Source of the DNA: Loktanella sp. SALINAS62 | GTDB lineage: Bacteria > Pseudomonadota > Alphaproteobacteria > Rhodobacterales > Rhodobacteraceae | Direction of reading: 5' to 3' | Length of the DNA stretch: 41,311 nucleotides | Assembly (NCBI RefSeq): GCF_018263905.1 | Contig: NZ_JAAFZU010000043.1 | Location: forward strand, 1-41,311 | Shown here: positions 24,718 to 32,985 of the stretch, piece by piece | Numbering within the stretch: position 1 is the stretch's first letter | Layout: each line of letters starts with the position of its first letter | The notes under the pieces: generated by a model | Database searches by the model: none | Seen by the model: only the letters and a program-made list of their open reading frames with translations | What the model was told of the DNA's origin: nothing | Made by a program: the position numbers and the translations under genes

Positions 24718-24742
24718 AACGATGCTCTGTGAAAATGGTTCC
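24718..24742 (-). promoter_or_regulatory. Candidate EcfG-type promoter of the rhodopsin gene
   Basis: On the minus strand GGAAC (24742-24738), a 16-base spacer and CGTT (24721-24718) match the alphaproteobacterial general-stress sigma factor EcfG consensus (GGAAC-N16/17-CGTT). It lies 38 bases before the rhodopsin ATG, leaving a short leader with the AAGGA site. Seen by pattern only. Confidence 0.5.
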
Positions 24743-24833
24743 GTGGACGCAATACATTGCCGCAGTTGGGGTGCGCTGCCGCATCATCCGCTCTGTTTTT
24801 ATGCAGATTATCGACGACGTAAGCTAAAGAACC

Positions 24834-25289
24834 TTAGTCTGTGCTGTTCGCGTTTTCGACATCGGTTTCTGTGCGTTCACGTGTGTTGTCGCCAGTCTCC
24901 AGAGAGGAGACAATGCTGCGTGCCACTGTTTCGTGTGGCATCACCACCTCATCAAGACCAAGTTCTTCGCAGATCGGCAAAAGCTCTGGCCGAATTATTT
25001 GGACCACAATGCGTTCGACCCCGATCGACCGCCCGACAGCGGCGCCCAGAATGTTTGCCTCATCATGATTGGTAAGCATCATGAGGACGTCTGCCCCGTC
25101 GCCTATCGCTTCCCGCAGGATGGAAGGTAGCGTGCCATCTCCATGAACCAGACCGCATTCAACTTCGTCGGAAATGTCGTCAAGCCGTTCCCGGCTTTGG
25201 TCCACCAGGACCGCCTCGTGCCCTTTGTCCATAACCTGCTTAAGGGTGGCGACCCCGAAGCGCGACGCGCCAACGACGATGATACGCAT
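24834..25289 (-). CDS. trkA: TrkA-type K+ channel regulatory subunit, single RCK N-domain
   Basis: 151-residue cytoplasmic protein with one TrkA-N Rossmann domain (about 1-125). It has the usual LVDQSRERLDDIS after strand 2 and HGDGT after strand 3. The glycine motif is GASRFG, with Ser at the usual middle Gly. There is no TrkA-C domain and only half of the classical TrkA, so it resembles a minimal regulator that gates TrkH by nucleotide binding. The last 20 residues are charged and variable. Start at 25289 by AAGGAG; it begins one base after the trkH stop. Confidence 0.85.
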   Translation of the reverse strand: MRIIVVGASRFGVATLKQVMDKGHEAVLVDQSRERLDDISDEVECGLVHGDGTLPSILREAIGDGADVLMMLTNHDEANILGAAVGRSIGVERIVVQIIRPELLPICEELGLDEVVMPHETVARSIVSSLETGDNTRERTETDVENANSTD

Positions 25290-25290
25290 G

Positions 25291-26760
25291 TTATTGTCTC
25301 CTTTTCGATGCCAGGTACCTTCCACGGATCCAGGTTTTGGGCAGAAAAATCGCTATAAGCGCGATAAATTCCAAGCGGCCAAGCAGCATCGCCACGAGCA
25401 GAACTGACACAAGGTGTGGCGGCAGGTCTGGCGCCGTGATGCCTGACGACAATCCGACGGTTGAGACCGCTGAAACGACTTCGAACAAGGCTGGCAGAGC
25501 TGGCTGCGAGGCTGCAAGAAAGATGCTCCAGCAAATTAAAACCGTGGCGATATAAAGGACCAGAACGGCACCTGCGGCTGTAATGTCATCGCTGGTCTGA
25601 CGCTTTCCCCGATCCCGGAGATGAAGCACTCCGTGCGTCGGCAATAGTAAACGATGGAAGCTTAGGCGCACCATCTGGATAGCAACGGCGATACGGCCAA
25701 TTTTCATACCGCCTGAGGTAGAGCCAATATCGCCTCCGATCACCATTCCCACGAGCAGCAGCACGACCAGAAGTGGTGATGAAGAAACCGGTGCCGCGCT
25801 GAACCCCGCTGTCGTCAAACCACTGATGAAATTCAGGCTGCCTTCAATGACCGTTGCATCGGTATCGGGAAAAAGAAGTGCAGACACAAAGGCATAAAGG
25901 AGCGTTCCGGCGCAAACCACACCGATGTAAAGAACCACGTGACCGCTTGCGATGGCCTTCCGGAACCCGGCGCGCCAGAGCATAATGTAGAACAGAAATG
26001 ACACCGAGCTCATGACGCAGATCCCCATTACGAAGACCTGCGCGGCGACAGAATAGCTGGCGAGGCTATCGGCCTGTGGGGTGAACCCACCTGTCGAAAC
26101 TGATGCCAGCGCGATCGAAACCCCCTCCCACCATGTCGGGAGCAAAAAAAGACAACCCGCTACCGCAACGCCAGTGAGAGCGCCGTAGAAGGCCAGTAAA
26201 AGCTGCGCATGCTTGCGCATTGATGTCATCTTGTCACGCTCTTCGAGAGTGGACTGACCAAGTTCGCGCAACGCCGAAGTGTGGTCGTGCAGAATTGTCA
26301 GGCCGGCAAAGGCCAAAGCGAATCCGCCACACCATTGGAGCCAGCCCCGCAGCAGATGTGCTGCAACGGGCCACACTGTCGCATCGCGCGCCACAGACAG
26401 CCCAGTCGAGGTAATGCCTGACGTCGCCTCGAAAAACGCGTTCAAAGGTGACATTCTTAAAGCCAAAAAAGGCGGTGTCGAAATGAGGCAGGCAAGTAGA
26501 AACAGTGTTGCGAATAATACCACCGCTTCAATGCGCCGTGTGAATTTCGGCGCCGGGCGTTTATAGCTCGTGACCGAAATCGCCAACAGCACAGCCGATT
26601 GGGGCGCCAGCGCTGCGAATAAACCCCAGCTTCCGAGCGCCGCTGAGACAAGGCAGGGCGGAAGCACTACCGCAGAAAGCACCGGAGCTTGTTTCAAGCA
26701 AAGTCCGACGACGACACTGAACCGCGCAGAGTGGACCGCACCAAGCCTGCTCAAATACAA
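25291..26760 (-). CDS. trkH: TrkH-type potassium uptake protein
   Basis: 489-residue membrane protein of the TrkH/KtrB family. The four pore-loop repeats with selectivity glycines are visible: SGITSTGLS, SVSTGGFT, SGLTTAGFS and SAVSTVGLS. The Gly in each lines the K+ filter. It is translated with trkA as a pair. The start is uncertain: the first codon is TTG at 26760, an in-frame TAA lies three codons further up, and no good ribosome-binding site is seen; IS debris lies directly upstream. K+ influx driven by membrane potential fits the adjacent ion-pumping rhodopsin. Confidence 0.87.
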   Translation of the reverse strand: MYLSRLGAVHSARFSVVVGLCLKQAPVLSAVVLPPCLVSAALGSWGLFAALAPQSAVLLAISVTSYKRPAPKFTRRIEAVVLFATLFLLACLISTPPFLALRMSPLNAFFEATSGITSTGLSVARDATVWPVAAHLLRGWLQWCGGFALAFAGLTILHDHTSALRELGQSTLEERDKMTSMRKHAQLLLAFYGALTGVAVAGCLFLLPTWWEGVSIALASVSTGGFTPQADSLASYSVAAQVFVMGICVMSSVSFLFYIMLWRAGFRKAIASGHVVLYIGVVCAGTLLYAFVSALLFPDTDATVIEGSLNFISGLTTAGFSAAPVSSSPLLVVLLLVGMVIGGDIGSTSGGMKIGRIAVAIQMVRLSFHRLLLPTHGVLHLRDRGKRQTSDDITAAGAVLVLYIATVLICWSIFLAASQPALPALFEVVSAVSTVGLSSGITAPDLPPHLVSVLLVAMLLGRLEFIALIAIFLPKTWIRGRYLASKRRQ

Positions 26761-26851
26761 AACCGCTTATTCATTTTCATGAACAACAAACGCCGACTGT
26801 GATCGACAGTTCCCAGTTACCGAGATATGGGCAAAAGTTGGTGACGCCTGA

Positions 26852-26970
26852 TCAGGCGGCGGCTTGAAGTTGGCGGATCCCGTCGCGGAACTCAACCCCT
26901 TGGACGATCTCTGGAATGCCAATTGATCGAGCGGAGTCGGGCCATCTTGCCGCACCTCCGGAACGCCGCC
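26852..26970 (-). pseudogene. Probable transposase C-terminal scrap
   Basis: A short frame ends IPEIVQGVEFRDGIRQLQAAA at the TGA (26852-26854), followed by a sequence that looks like an IS end (GAGATATGGGCAAAAGTTGG, 26822-26841) and a 12-bp perfect palindrome GCCTGATCAGGC at 26846-26857. I think this is the tail of an insertion sequence, but I cannot name the family. It sits immediately upstream of trkH. Confidence 0.3.
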
Positions 26971-27020
26971 CCCCCCAGAACGTTGGTATTATAGTATGAA
27001 GTAAAAAAGAAATGAGAAAA

Positions 27021-27191
27021 ATGGAAAACTTTCCCTTACTGGCCGCTTAGGCTCTGGGCACCTTGGGTATTGTTCTGGTGATTATACTGTTCGCCAAGCG
27101 CGCGATAGACAAGCGCTTGAGAAATAAAAACGCTACAAAATCCACTCTGTCGAAAGATAAGGACTCACATGGCACTCCGCCGGATGTATGA
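27021..27191 (+). pseudogene. Small single-helix membrane protein ORF with in-frame TAG
   Basis: Reading from ATG 27021 gives MENFPLLAA, a TAG at 27048-27050, then ALGTLGIVLVIILFAKRAID and a charged tail to TGA at 27189. The part after the TAG has one strong membrane helix followed by positive residues, a normal small-protein shape. No ribosome-binding site is clear. Most likely a decayed gene; start at the downstream TTG (27064) is possible. Confidence 0.35.
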
Positions 27192-27507
27192 CGCGGATTC
27201 TGCACCATAAAAGTATCTGTCGAGTCTGACTGCCCTGCCTGCCTGATAGAGTGGTTGATAGTGTCCACCATCGATAGATTGGATGGTTGCCGCCCTCCCC
27301 AGACGGCATCGCAATGTGCCAAAATGGTGGTCTGTAGGCCATTGTACAGAGAGGACTCATAATCCCGCACATTGACACAGCGAGGCATAGGAGAATGCGC
27401 TGGAGAGGGTCTCGTCGAGGAATATCTCGCGACCCAGTTAAATCCGATTGAAAGCACGTTCGCCACCGTCCGGCACCATCTAACACGTCGGCCTGAACCA
27501 CTGACGT
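27192..27507. other. Spacer with an IS256 transposase scrap
   Basis: No intact gene. At 27435-27479 on the plus strand, TQLNPIESTFATVRHH matches the well-conserved NPIESTFATVR motif of IS256-type transposases; flanking codons show no related sequence, so only a fragment of a few dozen bases survives. Confidence 0.55.
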
Positions 27508-28731
27508 CTATGATTCAGTTTTTTGTAAGACTTCTGCACGCCATGCTGGCAAGCGAATTATCGCAGTGGTGCGGTCTGGGTCGGCTCTGACTTCAAAGTC
27601 GCCTCCGTGCAACTCAACCAGCTTGCGGGTCAACGGAAGTCCAAGGCCAAGCCCGCCTCGCGTGTCTTTGTGATTGAAACTTCCACCGACAACGAACGGT
27701 TCATATAGCTTCTCAAGCTCGACGTGGTCTCCGAGATTTCCGTCGTCAGAGACTTGAATTTCCAGGTTACCCTCTAAATCCCGAAACGCGTTCAAAGTGA
27801 TTTCTTGGCCACCGTGATTGATGGCGTTGAGCACCAGCGCGTTGAGGGCAAGTCTGATTTGGTCTGAGTCGATCAAGGCTGACTGCGGCATCGACGCCTT
27901 GTCCACGGTAATCGATTTGAGTTCGCCGTCTGCACCCGGAAGCCGTAGATCTGCCATTTCTTGGAGGAGCGCATCCAACTCACTGCTTTGTTCGTTCAAC
28001 TGCAGCTCGCCAGTGGTTGCGTCGCTGAACACGATGATCGTTTCAATCAGGCTCTTCAAGTGTTCAACTGACTTGCGTGCTGAACTTATCAGCTTCTCAT
28101 TGGTGCCGCCTCCGCCTGAGGCTTCGAGCAGTCGTAGGCTCCCAAAGAGAATTGTCAGAGGCGTTCGCAGCTCATGGCCAATCAGCGCAATGAAACCGGC
28201 TTTTACAGCTTCATCCTCAGTCTTTTCGACAGGTTTGGGCGGGGTGGCTTCAAACGCCGCGACAACGGCTTTGCCCAACTCTGCAAGCACGGCCATTTGC
28301 TGGTCGGAGGGCTTTTCATGAGCGACCAAGTCGAGCGCACAAAGACTGCCGAGACGATGCCCAGAGGAAAGTACAAGCGGTACTCCGGCATAATACCGAG
28401 CTCCCGGACCTCCCTCGGCCACCATTGAATGCCGTTTGAACCGCGGGTCCTTACTCAAGTCGGGAACAACCAGTGGGGCATCGGACATGATGGTATACGT
28501 ACAAAAGCTATTCTCTTTAGGCATGCGTTCCAAATCGATGCCGACAACCGATTTGTACCACTGCGTGTCATCTTCAACGATGCTTATGTGTGCGATAGGG
28601 CAGTCGAGTAATTTTCGCGTTGCTTCGCAGATTGCTTCGAAGACCGCTTGGTTGCCTTCGGTCAAACCAGGAACCGCAAGCAGGGACCGCAGGCGGGCTT
28701 CTTCATTGAACGGGATGGGGTAAGTTCGCAT
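27508..28731 (-). CDS. Soluble GAF-domain sensor histidine kinase
   Basis: 407 residues with no membrane segment. A GAF sensor domain (about 20-165, with FCTYTIMSDAPLVVPDLSKD) is followed by the dimerisation/phosphoacceptor domain, H-box GHELRTPLT with His186, and the ATPase domain (N-box ALNALVLNAINHG, G-boxes VSDDGNLGD and GLGLGLPLTRKLVE). GAF domains of this type bind small ligands or chromophores; no bilin-attaching Cys can be assigned with confidence. There is no response regulator beside it. GAGGT precedes the start. Confidence 0.88.
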   Translation of the reverse strand: MRTYPIPFNEEARLRSLLAVPGLTEGNQAVFEAICEATRKLLDCPIAHISIVEDDTQWYKSVVGIDLERMPKENSFCTYTIMSDAPLVVPDLSKDPRFKRHSMVAEGGPGARYYAGVPLVLSSGHRLGSLCALDLVAHEKPSDQQMAVLAELGKAVVAAFEATPPKPVEKTEDEAVKAGFIALIGHELRTPLTILFGSLRLLEASGGGGTNEKLISSARKSVEHLKSLIETIIVFSDATTGELQLNEQSSELDALLQEMADLRLPGADGELKSITVDKASMPQSALIDSDQIRLALNALVLNAINHGGQEITLNAFRDLEGNLEIQVSDDGNLGDHVELEKLYEPFVVGGSFNHKDTRGGLGLGLPLTRKLVELHGGDFEVRADPDRTTAIIRLPAWRAEVLQKTES

Positions 28732-29106
28732 AATGCGACCTCGTTAAGCCAGAATGACAAGCACGGATGCAGCATAGCAGCGGATGGGACGAATTTAGGG
28801 CGCTTTCGTGGCGTTAAGTGAAAAACACGCCAAAGATATGCGCCCCGTGCTTGTTGGTCACAGAAACCGACACCGTTATCCCACCACTCGAAGAGCGGGG
28901 ATTGACCGCTTTGTCTGCACCTCTGCCGCTCGACATGGACAAAAACCTTTGGTCATAAATGGCTGGTCAAATACGGCCGTTTTAGGTGAAACTACGGTCT
29001 ATCAAATGTTGTGTTTTGGTAAGTTGGGCTTCCCGAGCCGCTTAGACAGCGGCCAAAGGCGGCGTCTTGGGTCGCCAGCGGCACTTCGGCGGATTCTGTT
29101 TCGCTA
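28732..29106. other. Intergenic stretch with dispersed repeat
   Basis: No credible gene between the kinase and the SH3-like protein gene. It holds the repeat at 28937-28976. The rest shows no clear promoter or hairpin. Confidence 0.45.
28937..28976 (+). repeat. Dispersed intergenic repeat, copy 3
   Basis: 35 of 40 bases match 689-728 without gaps and in the same orientation. Similarity stops at both ends, so only this core is shared between the two sites. Confidence 0.6.
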
Positions 29107-29883
29107 TCAAGGGATTGACCATTCACCGTGGTTAATCCGCATGATCCGCACCGGGGCATCGGGCTGGACGGGATCGGCGCGCAAATTGAACGTGACGGTC
29201 TGGGGCTGGCCGAAGTTTGTGAACTCTGCGCGCACAGTGATCATGCCCCGCAGCATTGGCTGGTCAGGATCCGACATCACCCGAAAGTTGCTGATATCCG
29301 TGTCCTGAGCGTTATAGAGTGGGTCTGCTTGCCACTGCGTTTGCGCCAGGTCGTTTGCGATATCCGCCATAAAGAAGTCCAGCGCCCGCGATGCGCCGAA
29401 TGGCGCCAAAGCCTCGCCTCGCATTGACTGCTCGTGGCGGGCGTAAAGTCGCCTGACCAGAGATACTGCGTCGGCGAGCATCCGGTTGCTGGTTTGATCC
29501 GGCGTCGCTTGCCCTGTCGCCTCCATCAAGAAACGCGCAGCGACCCAGCCGTGGCTTTGCCCGTTGCTCATCAGGCACCAACGCGGCGGCAGATCGAGAA
29601 AACTACGTTCGGCCTGTGACAGCATGATACCTTGGCCTTCGGTCATGAATGGCACGCAGGTGGTCTTGGTCAGTCCCATCGCATCTGAAGAAAACGATCC
29701 GATAATCGGATAGTCGGTGCTCGGTCCCATGCGCAGGTTCAACCAGTCGTCGCTGGCGACACCCGTTACCTGCCACGCGTCTGGGCCGTGCCCGTCAAAC
29801 TGCGCGATAGCCTGAACCGGAGCGAGGGCGGCAAATAGCGACAAATGCGCGGTGCAAATACCCGTTTTCAAAAAGCTACCCAT
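29107..29883 (-). CDS. Secreted protein with SH3-like domain
   Basis: 258 residues. A signal peptide of about 27 residues (ending QAIA-Q) is followed by a bacterial SH3 domain (about 37-115; ASDDWLNLRMGPSTDYPIIG is the typical SH3b start). A C-terminal domain of about 120 residues (from about 135) is not recognised. Such proteins often bind peptidoglycan or other envelope targets. Start at 29883 with AAAGGA. It lies 116 bases after the end of the leftward secreted-protein pair and may belong to the same unit. Confidence 0.75.
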   Translation of the reverse strand: MGSFLKTGICTAHLSLFAALAPVQAIAQFDGHGPDAWQVTGVASDDWLNLRMGPSTDYPIIGSFSSDAMGLTKTTCVPFMTEGQGIMLSQAERSFLDLPPRWCLMSNGQSHGWVAARFLMEATGQATPDQTSNRMLADAVSLVRRLYARHEQSMRGEALAPFGASRALDFFMADIANDLAQTQWQADPLYNAQDTDISNFRVMSDPDQPMLRGMITVRAEFTNFGQPQTVTFNLRADPVQPDAPVRIMRINHGEWSIP

Positions 29884-29999
29884 GAATGTTCCTTTGTCCG
29901 GGGCTCTGTTTTCTGCCGCCGCATCATCGGCGTTGATGGTTTTGACCGCTTACTGAGTCTCTTGTGACGAGGTGTTGAACGTGTTTGTGAAAAACGACA

Positions 30000-32162
30000 T
30001 CAATCGATCGCTATGGTGCGCAACGTTCCGGCGTCGCGCATCAGCACGGTGCCCGAATCCGTCGCGGCGATAACGAAACGGCCCGATATGGACAGCGGAA
30101 CGCGCGTCTCCGCGCCCTCCCATTCGAACGTCGGCGTCGATCCGCCGCCCTCGCGCATCGTGTGCTCGATATCGAACCGCAGGGCAGTTCCGGCGAGCCG
30201 CAGGCGCCCCTCGACCGTCCCGCCGCTCATCCGCTCGATCGTCACCGTGCCGGCCACGGCCTCGGGCATGACCATCTGGCTCTGCCCGGTGAAGGCTTCC
30301 TGATAGGGAATATAGTCGTAGAACGTGCCTTCGTATCGGCTGAAGATCGGGGCGAAGTCCGCGCCCTGCAGCCCGGTGAGCCGCGCCGGGTAGCTTCGCC
30401 CTTCCTCCAGGTCGTCCTCGGACACACCGATCAATTGCACGTGCACCTGCGCCTTCGCGTTCGCGGGCCAGCCCTCCCAGCCGTCATGGGCGACCGACAT
30501 GCCGTCGAACCCGCCACCCATGACCGTGACCGGGGCTGGGGTGAAGAGGGAGATCACCAGATCGCCGCCAGCGCCACCGGGTCCCATGGCGGCCAGCGGA
30601 TCGGCGCAGGCCAGCCCACCCGCGCGGATCCCGCCAAGTCTTAATTCGAGCGCGCCGATCGTGGGTTCGATGGCGGGCGATCCGCCGCCCAGTATGCCTC
30701 CCAAAAGCTCGCGGAGCTCGTCAGGAAGGTCGTCACCGGCACCCACGCCCGCCGCGAAGGCACCGAGCATCTTGTACATCTGCGGGTTGCTCAGGGCCTC
30801 CATCGTCTCCGCATCGCAAAGGCCGACCTCGCGCACGTCCACCTCCAGCTCGTAGAGGGCCGAGGCAAGCTCCGCTTGGGGCCGCGGCGCGAGCGCAACG
30901 CCCGCGTTGAACGTGCGGTCCGTGTCCGAGGGAAAGAAGATCAGGCTGGCCTGCAGCATTCCCTTCACCGTCCGGTGCAGGTCACCGTCCACGATCAGGT
31001 GCAGATCGGGCATCTTCTCCTCGACGTTCGGCCTGGCGGTGAGCGTGACCCTGACGGGACGGGCGTGCTGCGGAACATCAATGGTCCAGCCATGAGTAGC
31101 AAGGGGGTGAACCCGGCGGTCGGGAAAGCCGATCATGGCACCGACACGCCCCTTCGCGGTCCTCGCCTCGCGAAAAAGCCGGTCCATCCGCGCGCCCTCG
31201 GTGACAATCGTGCGCATGATCTCGGGGTAGAAATGATTGAGGCCGCGCGGATGATGCACCCGCAGCGCCTGGTCCAGCGCGGCGGCGACCTTGCCACGTT
31301 CGTTTGCCGCCGGGGCCGTAATGGAGGTGTAGAGAAGGTCCAGCGTCACCATCGCCCGGCTCGTGGGTCTGAAGTGCGGATTGCCGCCCGTTCCGCCGCG
31401 CGCAAGCGCCTCGGCGAGGCGGGTGAACAGGATGGCGTTCGACCGCCCGCGGTCGCCTCTCTCCGATCCGCTCGGGTTCTCCCGGGGCTCGCAGCTCGTG
31501 TCGATCTCGGTTCCCGACAGTCCGCCGCCGGCCTCGCGATCCTCGGGAATATGCCACGGAACGTCGAAGTCCCGCCCCGGAACGGCCGGCCGCCCACGGT
31601 AATTCAGGGCGAGAAGGCCGCCCGCTGCCCCGGCCAGCCCCTCCTGCAGCCACAGCGCGCAACTGCCAGCCTGATCGGGTCCGGCAGCGTAGCCCGCAGC
31701 GGCGCCGGAATAGAGCGCATGGCCCACCTGGCTGAGATTCGCGGGGTCCGTCGGGTCGCCCGGTCCGCCATCCGTCACCCTCGCCAGGAATCGGTCGAGC
31801 GCGACGAAATGATGGGCCAGCGGGGTCTGTCGCCAACGTCCCCCGGTCGCTCCCATGTCGTAAATGGTCAGTACATCATTGCTCTGGCCTAGTCGGGGTG
31901 GAGGGACCGCGTGCATCGCGAACCATTCCGATGCAACGGCGACCAGCGCCGTCCAATACGCCTTTTCCTCGTCGACCCCGCTGCTGTCCGGCTCCGAGCA
32001 AGGGCCAAGGAGTTCGCTTGGCAATCCGAGCATTTGTCGGTCGGACGCGGTGGTAAAGGCCGAGTCGCAGGAAAAGATGACATCGTTTGGCCAGGTCTCC
32101 GCCCTCGCCGGAGAGAGCGTGCAGCAACAGGCCGCGAGAGCCGCTGTCAGCACCTTCTTCAT
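30000..32162 (-). CDS. Secreted 720-residue protein of unknown function
   Basis: A signal peptide (about 1-21, ending PARA-E) precedes a long periplasmic or surface protein. WLQEGLAGAAGG at 171-182 resembles the W(L)xEG(L)A helix of gluzincin (peptidase MA-like) metalloproteases, but no HExxH is found upstream; PLAHHFVALDRF at 114-125 is the nearest His-rich helix. So it may be a degenerate or non-catalytic relative. The C-terminal half is Gly/Pro-rich with beta-type sequence. Cys pairs (C32, C55, others) could form disulfides. The ATG overlaps the stop of the upstream gene, so they are translated together. Confidence 0.6.
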   Translation of the reverse strand: MKKVLTAALAACCCTLSPARAETWPNDVIFSCDSAFTTASDRQMLGLPSELLGPCSEPDSSGVDEEKAYWTALVAVASEWFAMHAVPPPRLGQSNDVLTIYDMGATGGRWRQTPLAHHFVALDRFLARVTDGGPGDPTDPANLSQVGHALYSGAAAGYAAGPDQAGSCALWLQEGLAGAAGGLLALNYRGRPAVPGRDFDVPWHIPEDREAGGGLSGTEIDTSCEPRENPSGSERGDRGRSNAILFTRLAEALARGGTGGNPHFRPTSRAMVTLDLLYTSITAPAANERGKVAAALDQALRVHHPRGLNHFYPEIMRTIVTEGARMDRLFREARTAKGRVGAMIGFPDRRVHPLATHGWTIDVPQHARPVRVTLTARPNVEEKMPDLHLIVDGDLHRTVKGMLQASLIFFPSDTDRTFNAGVALAPRPQAELASALYELEVDVREVGLCDAETMEALSNPQMYKMLGAFAAGVGAGDDLPDELRELLGGILGGGSPAIEPTIGALELRLGGIRAGGLACADPLAAMGPGGAGGDLVISLFTPAPVTVMGGGFDGMSVAHDGWEGWPANAKAQVHVQLIGVSEDDLEEGRSYPARLTGLQGADFAPIFSRYEGTFYDYIPYQEAFTGQSQMVMPEAVAGTVTIERMSGGTVEGRLRLAGTALRFDIEHTMREGGGSTPTFEWEGAETRVPLSISGRFVIAATDSGTVLMRDAGTLRTIAID

Positions 32163-32923
32163 TCGACCGTGATCTCCGCCTCGGCCAGCACTTCAAGCGA
32201 CGGCACGGCGACGTATTGAAGAAGGTATCGGCCTGGCAGCTCCGGCGCGGTCAGCGTCATCGCCTCGTCAGTGCCGCGCTGGCGCTGCATGGCCCATCCG
32301 GGTCGCCCGTCGTCGATACCGACGAAATCGTCGCTCGGATCGTCAGGCACGACTGGCAGGAGCACGTCGATCGGCGCGCCGGGCGCGAAGGAGTGAACCA
32401 CGCGCAGCTGCGCGGGCGGGCTGGGTCCAGTGTCGCCGGGCGCGGAGACAATCACGTCATCGTCCGGAAGAAGCGTCGAGCCATCGAGAGTGACGGCGCC
32501 GGGCATGGCTCTCTCTGTCTGCGGCGGCCCCGGCTCCTCGCGGTTCATGCGCTCCATCACCACGTCGATCAATCCGGAATTGTCGGGGGTCAGCAACAGA
32601 TAGGCGGACACCGGTTCGCCATCGCGCAGCGTGGCGCGGTGCTCGGCTGCGGCACCGCTGGAAATCTCCCATACGGTAACGCGGTATGCGCCCGCCGGCA
32701 GGTTGAAGGTCATGGACGGCAAGGCACCATGCTGTTCGGCAAGGCTGAAATTGCCCGGTCCTTCGATGACCCAGCGCGTATCGCCCGACGGCGGAGCCTG
32801 CTCGAAGCTTTGCGGATTCAGCACCGAAATATCGAGCGTCAGCTCCGCGGTCGCGGCCGGAGTAGCCGCAAGGAAGCAGATCGAAGCCGCCATAATCAAA
32901 GGGTTTGGGAACATTTTGCGCAT
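32159..32923 (-). CDS. Secreted protein sharing domains with the VWA protein
   Basis: 254 residues from the ATG at 32923, chosen because a signal peptide (ending AATA-E) then starts properly. The N-terminal domain contains FNLPAGAYRVTVWEIS, similar to the LLPGTYTATVLWTRT region of the VWA protein at 35255-37729. The C-terminus ends MTLTAPELPGRYLLQYVA, which matches the end of the VWA repeat (LVMPGEPGSYELRYVA). It thus looks like a VWA-less relative with one repeat. Function unknown. Divergent from the LuxR gene and coupled to the 720-residue gene. Confidence 0.65.
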   Translation of the reverse strand: MRKMFPNPLIMAASICFLAATPAATAELTLDISVLNPQSFEQAPPSGDTRWVIEGPGNFSLAEQHGALPSMTFNLPAGAYRVTVWEISSGAAAEHRATLRDGEPVSAYLLLTPDNSGLIDVVMERMNREEPGPPQTERAMPGAVTLDGSTLLPDDDVIVSAPGDTGPSPPAQLRVVHSFAPGAPIDVLLPVVPDDPSDDFVGIDDGRPGWAMQRQRGTDEAMTLTAPELPGRYLLQYVAVPSLEVLAEAEITVE

Positions 32924-32985
32924 CGCGTAAACATTGCAACGACAGATCGTTTCCATCCATGGGGCGAATGCCCTATCAAAGACCC

